Below are positions 31,710-42,362 of a stretch of 64,000 nucleotides of DNA, piece after piece (position 1 is the first letter of the stretch; each line of letters opens with the position of its first letter). The translations under genes were made by a program, and so were the position numbers. This DNA is from Streptomyces asiaticus (GTDB taxonomy: Bacteria > Actinomycetota > Actinomycetes > Streptomycetales > Streptomycetaceae). Under the pieces are notes generated by a model. That model was not told the DNA's origin, searched no databases, and worked only from the letters and a program-made list of their open reading frames with translations. The stretch lies in NCBI RefSeq assembly GCF_018138715.1, contig NZ_JAGSHX010000006.1, forward strand, positions 1,302,001-1,366,000, read 5' to 3'.

Positions 31710-32699
31710 TCAAGCCCAGGGCAGCTCCGAGCGGTGCCGCCAGTAGGTCTCCGCAGGTTCGGCCAGTTCCTCCAGCTGGGCCAGCCGGGACTCGTCCAGG
31801 CGGAGGTCGGCGGCGGCCAGGTTGGACCGCAGCTGGTCGGTCGTGGCGGCGCCGGAGAGGACGACCGTCACCCAGGGGCGGTGCAGCACCGCGGCCAGCG
31901 CGACGGCGTCCGGAGTGGCACCCGTCTCCTCGGTCACCCGGCGCAGGGCCTCCGGAAGCCGCTCGGCCGCCGCGGTGAGCCGGCCATTGGCCACGGCCTC
32001 CTTGACGATGACCGCCCGGCCCGCCGCATGGGCCTCGGCCAGCGCCGCCCCGGCCGAGGGCTCCAGCAGGTTGTAGGTGGACTGGACGGTACGGAAGAGC
32101 GGCCGGCCGTCGACCTCCACGGCCAGCGCGGCGCGGATCGCCTCGGCCTGGCGTGGGCCGCTGGTGGACACGCCGACCGTCACGCCCTCCGCGGCCAGCC
32201 CGGCCAGCCGCGCGTGCAGCCCGGGGTCGGTGAGGGCCGGGCTCTCGGGGGTCACCGAGTGGATCTGGTAGAGGTCCAGCCGGTCGCCGAGCAGCGCGTC
32301 GGTCAGCTCGCGCTGGCGCTCGAAGGTCTCGACGCCATGGTCCTTGACCTCGTGGGTCTCGGCGTCCGTACGCCACTCGGCGACATACGTATAGCCCCAC
32401 TTGGAGCCGACGACCACGTCCCGCGCGGCGTCCGGGCGCTCCAGCAGCCAGTCGGCGAGGAACTCCTCGGCCCGGCCGTAGGAGCGCGCCGCGTCCAGAT
32501 AGCGCACCCCGGCGGCGTACGCGGCGTCCAGCAGCTCATGGCTGCGCCGCCGCATCACCTCGACCGGGCGCTCGGCCGGGAGGTCACGGTCCCGGCCGAG
32601 GTTGATGTAGGCGGGGCGGCCGACCGCGGCCAGGCCGAGCCCGATCCGGGCCGCCCCCGCCCCGGGGGCCGCGATCTCCGCGAGTCGTCCGACGCCCAT
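31710..32699 (-). CDS. Aldo/keto reductase
   Basis: ATG 32699 gives a 329-residue TIM-barrel NADPH oxidoreductase. Catalytic residues are in place: Asp and Tyr in GVRYLDAARSYGRAEEFLA, Lys in VVVGSKWGYTYV, His in LYQIHSVTPESP. The cofactor-binding C-terminal part includes AVLHRPWVTVVLSGAATTDQ. It resembles the bacterial AKR5/AKR12-type and D-threo-aldose dehydrogenase relatives. Another 109 codons are open upstream of the ATG but they overlap the end of argH and are ignored. It is 38 bases downstream of argH on the same strand. Confidence 0.92.
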   Translation of the reverse strand: MGVGRLAEIAAPGAGAARIGLGLAAVGRPAYINLGRDRDLPAERPVEVMRRRSHELLDAAYAAGVRYLDAARSYGRAEEFLADWLLERPDAARDVVVGSKWGYTYVAEWRTDAETHEVKDHGVETFERQRELTDALLGDRLDLYQIHSVTPESPALTDPGLHARLAGLAAEGVTVGVSTSGPRQAEAIRAALAVEVDGRPLFRTVQSTYNLLEPSAGAALAEAHAAGRAVIVKEAVANGRLTAAAERLPEALRRVTEETGATPDAVALAAVLHRPWVTVVLSGAATTDQLRSNLAAADLRLDESRLAQLEELAEPAETYWRHRSELPWA

Positions 32700-32737
32700 G
32701 CTCCGTGTCCCCACCTCTCCCTTTCGGTCCGTCGCTG

Positions 32738-35478
<2,741 letters not shown>

Positions 35479-35508
35479 GGGTGCCTCCTTACGATCCATG
35501 CGCTTCTC

Positions 35509-35522
35509 TGCATGATTATGCA
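35509..35522 (-). promoter_or_regulatory. ARG box (ArgR operator) upstream of argG
   Basis: TGCAT-GATT-ATGCA is a perfect palindrome of the type bound by the arginine repressor. It stands 31-44 bases upstream of the argG GTG in otherwise GC-rich DNA. Confidence 0.7.
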
Positions 35523-35570
35523 CTGGACCGTATGTTTCGTCAAAGCGGCGGGCTCCGGGCCCTCACCCGG

Positions 35571-36140
35571 TCACCGCTCCGTACGCCGCCGGACGTCCGC
35601 CATCAGCCTGTCCAGCAGCCCGGCGAGCACCGTGCGCTCCTCGTCCGACAGGCCGCGCACCAGCCTGGCCTCGCGGCCGAGCACGGTGTCGACGGACCGC
35701 TCGATGAGGGCGTGCCCCTCGGCCGTCAGACACACCAGGACGGTGCGCCGGCCGGTGGTCCCGGGTCTGCGCACGACGAGGCCGTCCCGCTCGGCCCGGG
35801 CGACGCGCTGCGAGATCGCTCCGGCGGTCACCATGGTCCGGCGGGCGATCTCGCGCGTGCTCAGGGCGTAGGGCGGGCCGGAGCGGCGGATGACGGACAG
35901 CAGATCGAGGGTGGCCGCGTCGATCCCCGCCGCGCGCAGCGCCCGGTCGCGGTCGTCGGCGAAGAGCTTTCCCAGCCACCAGATGGGGGTGACGATCTCG
36001 ATCGACTCCGTGGGGGCACCCGGGCGCTCCCGCTGCCAGGCCGCGGCGATGTCCGCGGCGGAGTGGACGGCCCCGGGCTCCTCCGACGAGCCATAGGCAC
36101 CGGGCTCGGGGACATCGGGGGTGGGGTCGGGGTCGGCCAT
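35571..36140 (-). CDS. MarR-family transcriptional regulator
   Basis: The 189-residue protein has a longer N-terminal extension (~50 residues, Pro/Glu-rich) before a winged helix-turn-helix: FDLLSVIRRSG-type helices, YALSTREIARRTMVTAGAIS as HTH, and the wing VVRRPGTTGRRTVLVCLTAE with the conserved D/GxR. It is divergent from a short-chain dehydrogenase gene, and a perfect 20-bp inverted repeat lies between the two starts, so it probably represses both. Confidence 0.92.
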   Translation of the reverse strand: MADPDPTPDVPEPGAYGSSEEPGAVHSAADIAAAWQRERPGAPTESIEIVTPIWWLGKLFADDRDRALRAAGIDAATLDLLSVIRRSGPPYALSTREIARRTMVTAGAISQRVARAERDGLVVRRPGTTGRRTVLVCLTAEGHALIERSVDTVLGREARLVRGLSDEERTVLAGLLDRLMADVRRRTER

Positions 36141-36166
36141 GGATGCGTTCTCCTGTCGCCATGAGT

Positions 36167-36186
36167 TACGTTTAGACCTAAACGTA
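36167..36186. promoter_or_regulatory. MarR-type operator, perfect inverted repeat
   Basis: TACGTTTAG and CTAAACGTA flank an AC spacer. The site is 26 bases from the MarR ATG (36140) and 19 bases before the SDR GTG (36206), which places it over both promoters. It is AT-rich against its background. Confidence 0.8.
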
Positions 36187-36205
36187 GCTGAGCGGAGGAG
36201 GACTT

Positions 36206-36922
36206 GTGAGCCGGACCGTGCTCATCACCGGTGGCACCAGCGGCATCGGCCGCGCCATCGCGGAGGCGTTCATCGCCGACCAGGCGGAGGTCTTCATCAC
36301 CGGCCGCCACCCCGACACCGTCGAACAGACCGCCAAGGAGACGGGGGCGCACGGCGTCGTCTGTGACGCCGGCTCCCCCGAGCGGGTCGCCGCCCTCGCC
36401 GACCGGCTCGGCGAGCTGGACGTCCTGGTCAACGCGGCCGGCGGACTGCCCGAGGCGGCGTCCGACGGCCTCTCGCCCCTGGACGAGCTGCTCGCCCAGT
36501 GGCACAGCAGCCTGTCCCAGAACCTGCTCACCGCGGTGCTGACCACCGCCTCGGTCCAGGAGAAGCTGACCGGCGGCGGTTCCGTCATCAGCATCGGTTC
36601 GATCGGCGCCGAGCGCCGGGGCGGCTCGTACGGCGCGGCGAAGGCCGCCCTGGCCGCGTGGAACGCCTCGACCTCCGCCGAGCTCGCGCCGAAGGGCGTC
36701 ACCTGCAATGTCATCTCCGCGGGCTTCATCGCCGGTACGAACTTCTTCCAGGGCCGGATGACCGACGAACGCCGCGCCGCGCTCGTGGCGGAGACCCACA
36801 ACAAGCGTGCGGGCACTGTCTGGGACATCGCGCAGACCGCCTTCTTCCTCGCCTCGCCCGGCGCGCGGCACATCACCGGCCAGACCGTTCACGTCAACGG
36901 AGGCGCTTTCACCACGCGGTAG
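36206..36922 (+). CDS. Short-chain dehydrogenase/reductase (SDR)
   Basis: GTG 36206, behind GGAGGAGGACTT, gives a 238-residue classical SDR. Motifs: NAD(P)-binding TGGTSGIGRAIAEA, VLVNAAGG (NNAG-type), catalytic Ser in SVISIGSIGAERRGGSYGAAKAAL with the YxxxK pair (Y and K in SYGAAKAAL), and the C-terminal TGQTVHVNGGAF. It probably acts on the ligand sensed by the divergent MarR protein. The cofactor preference is not clear from the first beta-strand alone. Confidence 0.93.
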   Translation: MSRTVLITGGTSGIGRAIAEAFIADQAEVFITGRHPDTVEQTAKETGAHGVVCDAGSPERVAALADRLGELDVLVNAAGGLPEAASDGLSPLDELLAQWHSSLSQNLLTAVLTTASVQEKLTGGGSVISIGSIGAERRGGSYGAAKAALAAWNASTSAELAPKGVTCNVISAGFIAGTNFFQGRMTDERRAALVAETHNKRAGTVWDIAQTAFFLASPGARHITGQTVHVNGGAFTTR

Positions 36923-36995
36923 CACCTGCCCATCCGGCCGCCGGGCTGAGACCATGGCGGGGCGGGGAGCGCAGACCGAGGGGGAGTCGGGGCCG

Positions 36996-37229
36996 GTGCA
37001 GAAGAAGCAGATGATGGTGCTCGGCGCATTCGTGGTCGGGGTCCTGTGGATCAACAACCACGGTGACGGCAACACCCGCGACGACAAATCGCCGCATCCG
37101 CATCAGACGGCCCGGTACCCCATCCACTTCGAGAAGGACGACGGAAAGAAGGGCGACGGGAAGGGCACCAAGAAGCGGCCCGAACCGCGCTCAACGGTGT
37201 CCTATCCGATCAAGTTCCACCATCGGTGA
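36996..37229 (+). CDS. Small membrane-anchored basic protein
   Basis: GTG 36996 follows GGGGGAG (36979-36985); ATG 36954 is an alternative that adds 14 residues. The 77-residue product begins VQKKQMMVLGAFVVGVLWIN, a single transmembrane or uncleaved signal helix, followed by a His/Asp/Lys-rich external tail with two near-copies of a YPIHF / YPIKF motif at residues ~40 and ~70. No family recognised. It is the last gene before the left direct repeat of the defence island. Confidence 0.65.
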   Translation: MQKKQMMVLGAFVVGVLWINNHGDGNTRDDKSPHPHQTARYPIHFEKDDGKKGDGKGTKKRPEPRSTVSYPIKFHHR

Positions 37230-37265
37230 CGTCCATCTAGATCCAGGCCGCCTGGACCGACGTAC

Positions 37266-37288
37266 GGAACCAGAACGCACGCTGACCA
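37266..37288 (+). repeat. Left direct repeat of the defence island
   Basis: A 23-base sequence beginning CGGAACC and ending GAACGCACGCTGACC recurs at 55199-55221 with one mismatch (A/G at position 8). Allowing two more differences the match extends six bases upstream. The repeats bracket the whole 37.3-55.2 kb island. Confidence 0.8.
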
Positions 37289-37354
37289 CTTCCCGCCCTG
37301 CCACCGTCGATCCCCTTACCATGTGGAGACCTTCGAGACGGAACGTGATCAGGG

Positions 37355-39511
37355 GTGGGCATGAGCGGCAACACGCGGGGCGGCCGAAGGATTCCTCGGG
37401 AGGTTCATCAGGTACGCGAAGCCCTGCTCCGCGAGTTCGACGGGCTCATCAACGTTGACGACATCACGCATCCGGACCCCGTTGAGCGGCAAAGGGCCTT
37501 CCTCTCCAGGGCGCTGGCGGCCAAAGCCGCCCGCCGACTGACCGACTGCACGCCCGAGGAGGCCGCGGCCACCGTCATCGACGGAGAACACGACTTCGGC
37601 ATCGACGCGGTCGCCTTCTCCGCGGCAGCCACCGAGATGTGGCTGATCCAGGCCAAGTGGAGCGACAAGGGCACCGCCGGCTTCAACACCGAGGCGGCCA
37701 ACAAGCTGGTCCGCGGCCTCAAGAAGCTCGACAACCGGGACTTCGATCAGTTCAACGAGCGGTTCCAGCGCCTCGCGGACCGAGTGCAGTCGGTCCTCAA
37801 CAGCCACACCTGCAAGGTGGTCCTGGTCGTCGCCGTCATGGGAGACGGCAGACTCTCGACCGAGACCGTGGACATCCTCGACGAGGCACGCCAGGACTTC
37901 GAGGGTTTCGGCCGCACGATCGAGCACCAGGTGATGAGCAGCGCCGAGTTCCATCAGGCGGTGCGGGAGGACATCGCGCCGCAACCCATCAGCCTCAGTG
38001 CCACGATGGCCACCGGGTGGCATCACCGCGACACCCCCTACAAGGCTTACTACGGCCTGGTCGCGGCCGACGAGCTCGCGCGATGGTACGGCGAGAAGGG
38101 GGACGCCCTCTACGACCGCAACGTCCGCACGTCGCTGGGGCTGACCAGTGTCAACCAGGTCCTCGTGGAGAGCCTGACCAAGGACCCGCAGAACTTCTGG
38201 TATCTCCACAACGGCATCACCGTGATCTGCGGCTCCATCACGGAACACTTCTTCGCCAAGCGGGCGGTGGGCGAACCGGTGCGCCTCGAGCTCACCGATG
38301 CCAGCGTGGTCAACGGCGCCCAGACGGTCACCTCGGCCCACCGCGCCTTCGAGCAGAACCCCGAGGCCGTGGCCGACGCCTACGTCACCGTCCGGATCAT
38401 TTCCGTGAAGGACAGCCCCGAGGGGTTCGACCGGGACATCACCGAGGCCACGAACACCCAGAATCACATGGAGCGCCGCGACTTCATCGCCATCGATGAG
38501 GTACAGAGCCGTATCCGCGAGGATTTCAAGCTCTCTCTCGACAAGGAGTATGTGTTCCGGCGCGGCGAGCTCGATCCGCCGCCGTCGGCCGGCTGCTCGG
38601 TCCTGGAAGCCGCCACGGCCCTGGCGTGTGCGCACACCGACCCGGCCTTGGCCGTGCGGGTCAAGGGATCCAGCGAATCCCTGTGGGAGCGGGGCTCCCG
38701 GGGCGCGTACACCCGGCTGTTCGGCAGACAGCCCAGCGCGTACCAAATCTGGCGTTCCGTGCAGCTCATGCGGCGGGTGCGGGAGGCGCTCCACGAGGTG
38801 CGGGCCGCGCTCACCGGGCGTGCGGCGTCCATCGCCGACGCCAGCAGCTTTCTGGTGTCGCACATCGTCTTCCAGCGCATCGGGACGGAGGGTATCGACG
38901 AGCCCGATTCCTCATGGGAAGCGGCCCTGGGCCAGGTCGAGGACCGGGTGGCGGAGGTGCTGGCTCAGCTCATCCCCCTGGTGGATCACCTCTTCGGCGA
39001 GAACAGCTACATCTCCAGCACGTTCGCGAGCGAGCCGCGTTGCAGACAGCTGGTGAACGGCGTACTGGACGCGCTCTCCAGCGGGACGGACGCCCGCGAC
39101 CTGGCCGCATACCAGCAGCGGCCGGCGACCAGGCCGCAGCGACGCCCCCGTACGATCCCGCTCCTCGTGGACCACGGCCACATCGACGACGGCACCCGGC
39201 TGGTCTACCGCCCGAGCCAGGTCGAGGAGCAGGCCATCGGGGACTGGCTCAACGCGGACCCCCGGCGCTTCTTCGCGACCTGGATCAACGACCGCAACAA
39301 GCCGCTGCTCTGGGAAGCCGACGGGCGGCGCTACTCACCGACCGGTCTCGTCCAGCAGATCTGGCGAAGCGCCGAGTGGCGCGAGGCATGGAGCGCCGTC
39401 CAGGGCCCTAAGCAGTGGGCGCTGCCGGATGGTGGAACCCTGGTCGACCTGGCCGAGCGGATCTGGCAGGAGATGCTCGCGGCGGAGGAGACCGAGGGCG
39501 AACCGGCCTGA
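37355..39511 (+). CDS. AIPR-family anti-phage (abortive infection) protein
   Basis: The 718-residue protein (GTG 37355; ATG 37361 alternative) matches the AIPR family. An N-terminal PD-(D/E)xK-like nuclease core is visible: D76-G-E78-H-D80-F-G-I-D84 and IQAK around Q99-K101. The AIPR domain proper carries NVRTSLGLTSVNQ, NFWYLHNGITVICGSI, LTDASVVNGAQTVTSAH and DITEATNTQNHMERRDFIA. AIPR proteins are linked to abortive infection and other anti-phage functions. Their mechanism is not well understood, but a DNA or RNA nuclease is likely. It is the first gene inside the left repeat and stands alone, ended by a very strong hairpin. Confidence 0.88.
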   Translation: MGMSGNTRGGRRIPREVHQVREALLREFDGLINVDDITHPDPVERQRAFLSRALAAKAARRLTDCTPEEAAATVIDGEHDFGIDAVAFSAAATEMWLIQAKWSDKGTAGFNTEAANKLVRGLKKLDNRDFDQFNERFQRLADRVQSVLNSHTCKVVLVVAVMGDGRLSTETVDILDEARQDFEGFGRTIEHQVMSSAEFHQAVREDIAPQPISLSATMATGWHHRDTPYKAYYGLVAADELARWYGEKGDALYDRNVRTSLGLTSVNQVLVESLTKDPQNFWYLHNGITVICGSITEHFFAKRAVGEPVRLELTDASVVNGAQTVTSAHRAFEQNPEAVADAYVTVRIISVKDSPEGFDRDITEATNTQNHMERRDFIAIDEVQSRIREDFKLSLDKEYVFRRGELDPPPSAGCSVLEAATALACAHTDPALAVRVKGSSESLWERGSRGAYTRLFGRQPSAYQIWRSVQLMRRVREALHEVRAALTGRAASIADASSFLVSHIVFQRIGTEGIDEPDSSWEAALGQVEDRVAEVLAQLIPLVDHLFGENSYISSTFASEPRCRQLVNGVLDALSSGTDARDLAAYQQRPATRPQRRPRTIPLLVDHGHIDDGTRLVYRPSQVEEQAIGDWLNADPRRFFATWINDRNKPLLWEADGRRYSPTGLVQQIWRSAEWREAWSAVQGPKQWALPDGGTLVDLAERIWQEMLAAEETEGEPA

Positions 39512-39521
39512 GGGGCATGGG

Positions 39522-39589
39522 TTTGTGGTGAGTATGAGACGGCGACACGCCGAAGTGACGGCGTGTCGCCGTCTCATACTCACCACAAA
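39522..39589. terminator. Perfect 31-bp inverted repeat between convergent genes
   Basis: The arms at 39522-39552 (TTTGTGGTGAGTATGAGACG...) and 39559-39589 are perfectly complementary around AAGTGA. The right arm touches the stop codon of the minus-strand ATPase gene. A 31-bp perfect stem is exceptional; it should terminate both transcripts. Confidence 0.85.
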
Positions 39590-40072
39590 TCACCGGCATT
39601 GAGGCTCGCTGCTTGACACTCGGGTATCGACTTCCGCCCAGACCGTCTTGCCGGGCCCCAGTCGGTCGGTGACTCCCCAGCGGGCGGCGAGGGCCGCGAC
39701 CAGCAGAAGGCCACGGCCGGTCTCCGAGTCCGGTGCGGGGGCGACCGGCGCGGGGTCGGTAGGCGGTCCGGCTTCGGTGAAGGTGTCGGCCACTTCGATG
39801 CGAATCGCGTGCGCGGTGCGGGTGAGGCGAACCTCGAAGTCCCTGCCGGGCACGCGGCCGTGCGTGGCGGCATTGGCGGCCAGCTCCGCGACGATCGCGG
39901 CGACTGTGTCGGATTCCGCGCTTCGGTAGGGGAAACCCCACTCGTCGAGCTGACGGAGGGCGAGAAGCCGGGCAAGCCGGGCGCCCTTGCGGGTGGAGCT
40001 GAACCGCTGAGTGAACACGTGTACGGTGCCGGGCGTTTGAGGGGTCTGTAGCTGAGCTGACATGCGGCTCAA
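39590..40072 (-). CDS. ATP-binding protein, GHKL/anti-sigma-type ATPase domain
   Basis: The 160-residue protein is a single histidine-kinase-like ATPase domain with N-box IVAELAANAATHGRVPG, and G boxes DTFTEAGPP and GRGLLLVAALAARWGV. Streptomyces have dozens of these small proteins, relatives of the RsbW/SpoIIAB fold, encoded beside XRE/DUF397 pairs. Its partner is unknown. It is divergent from the XRE/DUF397 pair, forming the familiar three-gene set. Confidence 0.85.
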   Translation of the reverse strand: MSRMSAQLQTPQTPGTVHVFTQRFSSTRKGARLARLLALRQLDEWGFPYRSAESDTVAAIVAELAANAATHGRVPGRDFEVRLTRTAHAIRIEVADTFTEAGPPTDPAPVAPAPDSETGRGLLLVAALAARWGVTDRLGPGKTVWAEVDTRVSSSEPQCR

Positions 40073-40229
40073 GGTGACGGTTCCGCGAGGGACGTGACCA
40101 GCTCACCTACTCGTACGCTGAGTCAGCGTACGAGCACCCAGAGTGGACAGTACGGGTAACCGACCGTGACCATGGATGCGTTGGGCAGATAGTCAGGCTC
40201 AGAGCGGGGTGCACCGGAGGTGGCCGGAG

Positions 40230-41069
40230 ATGGCGGGCAGCGCGGGAAACACGGGCAACAACGAACCGGAGTCTTCGGACAGCCTCAAGGCATTCGGGGC
40301 CATCGTCAAGGTCTTCCGAGAACGGGCGGGACTCACCCAGGAGGAACTTGCGCCGCTGCTTCAGTACTCGGTCCAGACACTCGCATCGATCGAGCAGGGA
40401 CGCCGGTTTCCGCAAACGGAGTTCGTTGAGAGGGCGGAAGACGTACTGGACGCCTTCGGGGTGCTGCGGGCAGCGGCGCGGCACTTGGCCCGGCGACCGG
40501 GGCTGGCGGCGTGGTTTCGGCAGTGGGCGGGGCTGGAGGAGCAGGCGGTCACCTTGTGCACGTACGAGTGCCGGGTCGTACCCGGGCTCTTGCAGACGGA
40601 GGCATACGCGCGAGCCGTCATCCTGAGCGTGCCACCACCACCCAACGAGGAGCAGGTCGAGCAGCGAGTCACCGCGCGACTGGCACGGCAACAACTCCTG
40701 CACCGCAGGCCTCCAATCGCGTTCAGCTTCATCATCGAGGAGGCACTGCTTGAGCGGCACACGGGCGGCGTCGAGGTCACCAAGGAACTTATCGACCATC
40801 TGTTGAACTGGGTTGAACTGTGGAACGTCGAGTTGCAGATCATGTCGCTGCGCCAGTCTGATCACGCTGGTCTCGACGGACCTGTACAGCTGCTGGAGAC
40901 GCCAGACAACACATGGCTGGCCTACATCGAAGGCCAACGCCACAGTCAGCTGATCTCCGACCGGAAAGACGTGAGCGTGCTTCTCCAGCGGTATGCCAAG
41001 ATGCGCTCACAGGCCCTCAGCCCGGCGGATTCCGTGGGCCTGTTGAAGCGAAAGCGAGGAGCGCTATGA
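40230..41069 (+). CDS. XRE-family regulator with DUF5753-type C-terminal domain
   Basis: ATG 40230 gives a 279-residue protein. Residues ~20-75 are the helix-turn-helix (FRERAGLTQEELAPLLQYSV, QTLASIEQGRRFPQTE), and the rest is the conserved streptomycete C-terminal domain (YECRVVPGLLQTEAYARAVI, TWLAYIEGQRHSQLIS, SQALSPADSVGLL), resembling BldD-neighbour and WhiJ-type regulators. Its stop overlaps the DUF397 ATG by four bases. In characterised pairs, the DUF397 protein modulates the regulator. Confidence 0.9.
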   Translation: MAGSAGNTGNNEPESSDSLKAFGAIVKVFRERAGLTQEELAPLLQYSVQTLASIEQGRRFPQTEFVERAEDVLDAFGVLRAAARHLARRPGLAAWFRQWAGLEEQAVTLCTYECRVVPGLLQTEAYARAVILSVPPPPNEEQVEQRVTARLARQQLLHRRPPIAFSFIIEEALLERHTGGVEVTKELIDHLLNWVELWNVELQIMSLRQSDHAGLDGPVQLLETPDNTWLAYIEGQRHSQLISDRKDVSVLLQRYAKMRSQALSPADSVGLLKRKRGAL

Positions 41070-41311
41070 GCACCACCGAGCTGGACTGGTTCAAGAGCAG
41101 CTACAGCGGCTCCGAGGGCGACAGCTGCGTCGAAGTCGCCCTCTCTTGGCGCAAGTCCAGCCACAGCAATGACTTCGACAACGCTTGTGTCGAGGTCGCC
41201 GCCTGCCCCGGCACCGTCCACATCCGGGACTCCAAGGACAAGCAGGGCCCCCAGCTCGCCGTCTCCCCCGCCGCCTGGTCCAGCTTCGTCGCATACGCCG
41301 CGAGCAGCTGA
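41066..41311 (+). CDS. DUF397 protein with a duplicated motif
   Basis: ATG 41066 overlaps the XRE stop. The 81-residue protein carries the DUF397 opening motif twice, WFKSSYSGSEGDSCVEVALS and WRKSSHSNDFDNACVEVAA, then the usual CPGTVHIRDSKDKQGPQLAV and SPAAWSSFVAYA. Normal DUF397 proteins (about 60-70 residues) have one copy, so the N-terminus is an internal duplication. It is the small partner of the XRE regulator. Confidence 0.88.
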   Translation: MSTTELDWFKSSYSGSEGDSCVEVALSWRKSSHSNDFDNACVEVAACPGTVHIRDSKDKQGPQLAVSPAAWSSFVAYAASS

Positions 41312-41322
41312 CCGTACAACCT

Positions 41323-41365
41323 AAAGGTGCTTGCCCCGGAAGCCCGCTCCGGGGCAAGCACCTTT
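41323..41365. terminator. Perfect 18-bp hairpin after DUF397
   Basis: AAAGGTGCTTGCCCCGGA pairs perfectly with TCCGGGGCAAGCACCTTT around a seven-base loop, between convergent stops at 41311 and 41380. Confidence 0.8.
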
Positions 41366-41379
41366 GCCCAGGTGCAGCC

Positions 41380-42219
41380 CTACGCCCCCTCCGCGAACCT
41401 CGGCGGCGCCGTGTACCGCGAGATCCTCGGCATCTTCTCGCCGGGCGAGCGCCGTAGCAGCTTCATATCGCGGCCCTCAACCCACGCGTTCCAGGACTTG
41501 AGGTAGTACAGCAGGTGCTCACGTGAGTCATCGCGCTTGCGGTGGGCCTTACCGGCCGCCAGGCTGAGGAGCGTGTTGCGCAGCGTGAGCCGGGGGTCGC
41601 CGACACGGAGACCCGCGCCGGTCACCAGCCCATCGAGCCACGGCTGCTGCTCGATGTCCGGCCGTGCCCCGGTCGTCGTATACCAGCCGATGGCCGCAGC
41701 GGTCACGGTGATCCGGAACCCCTTGTTCATCGCCACGCCGCGCTTGACCGCCTCCCGCATGCCCGGGTGCTCACCGAGGACGGCGAGCAGCTGATCGTTG
41801 CTGATCACCGAGCTCTGCCCGCTCCAGGCCGACTCGGGCGCGGTCAGGTACATGTGCAGCCCACGTAGCGCGGCGGCCAGATGCACGCTGTTCTCTTCCC
41901 CCGCGAGAGCCAGCGCGTCACGTCCGCTCCGCTTCCGGCCCGTGTCCATGACCGTGAACGCGGAGGACGCGACCCCTCGCGTCACCGCTGACTTCACAGG
42001 GACGCCTGCCTTGATGATCGCGGCAAGCCGGTGCTGGCCGTCGATCAGCACGCCATGCTCGTCGAACGCGATGCCCTGGTGGGTGAGCTGCCACTCCCCC
42101 CTCTTGATCTGCTGGGCAAGCTGGTTGACGAACGCCTGACTCAAGGGCCGGTTCCTGGTGTTGAGCTCTAACCATTCGCGGGCCTTGGCAGGCGTGATCT
42201 CTTCGACCTGGGTGTCCAT
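41380..42219 (-). CDS. ParB-like (DGQHR-related) nuclease-fold protein
   Basis: ATG 42219, behind GGAGGGGGG, gives a 279-residue protein. The N-terminal part has the ParB/Srx-type motif AFDEHGVLIDGQHRLAAIIK preceded by NRPLSQAFVNQLAQQIKRGE. VMDTGRKRSGRDALALAGE follows, then a helical domain with the NDQLLAVLGEHP segment. Proteins of this type occur in phages and mobile elements, where they act as DNA-modification or partition-like factors; the role here is unknown. It lies divergent from the methylase gene and shares a 143-base promoter region with it. Confidence 0.75.
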   Translation of the reverse strand: MDTQVEEITPAKAREWLELNTRNRPLSQAFVNQLAQQIKRGEWQLTHQGIAFDEHGVLIDGQHRLAAIIKAGVPVKSAVTRGVASSAFTVMDTGRKRSGRDALALAGEENSVHLAAALRGLHMYLTAPESAWSGQSSVISNDQLLAVLGEHPGMREAVKRGVAMNKGFRITVTAAAIGWYTTTGARPDIEQQPWLDGLVTGAGLRVGDPRLTLRNTLLSLAAGKAHRKRDDSREHLLYYLKSWNAWVEGRDMKLLRRSPGEKMPRISRYTAPPRFAEGA

Positions 42220-42362
42220 GACATCCCCCCTCCGCTGGACCTCGGCGATGAGAGCCGAGGATGACGTTCCCCAATCAGAGCAACACATGAAAGCATTGTC
42301 AATCGAGCTCCCGCCGTGCTGTACTGTTCGCGCTTGTTCGACAAAAGTGAAGGGGAGGGCTG

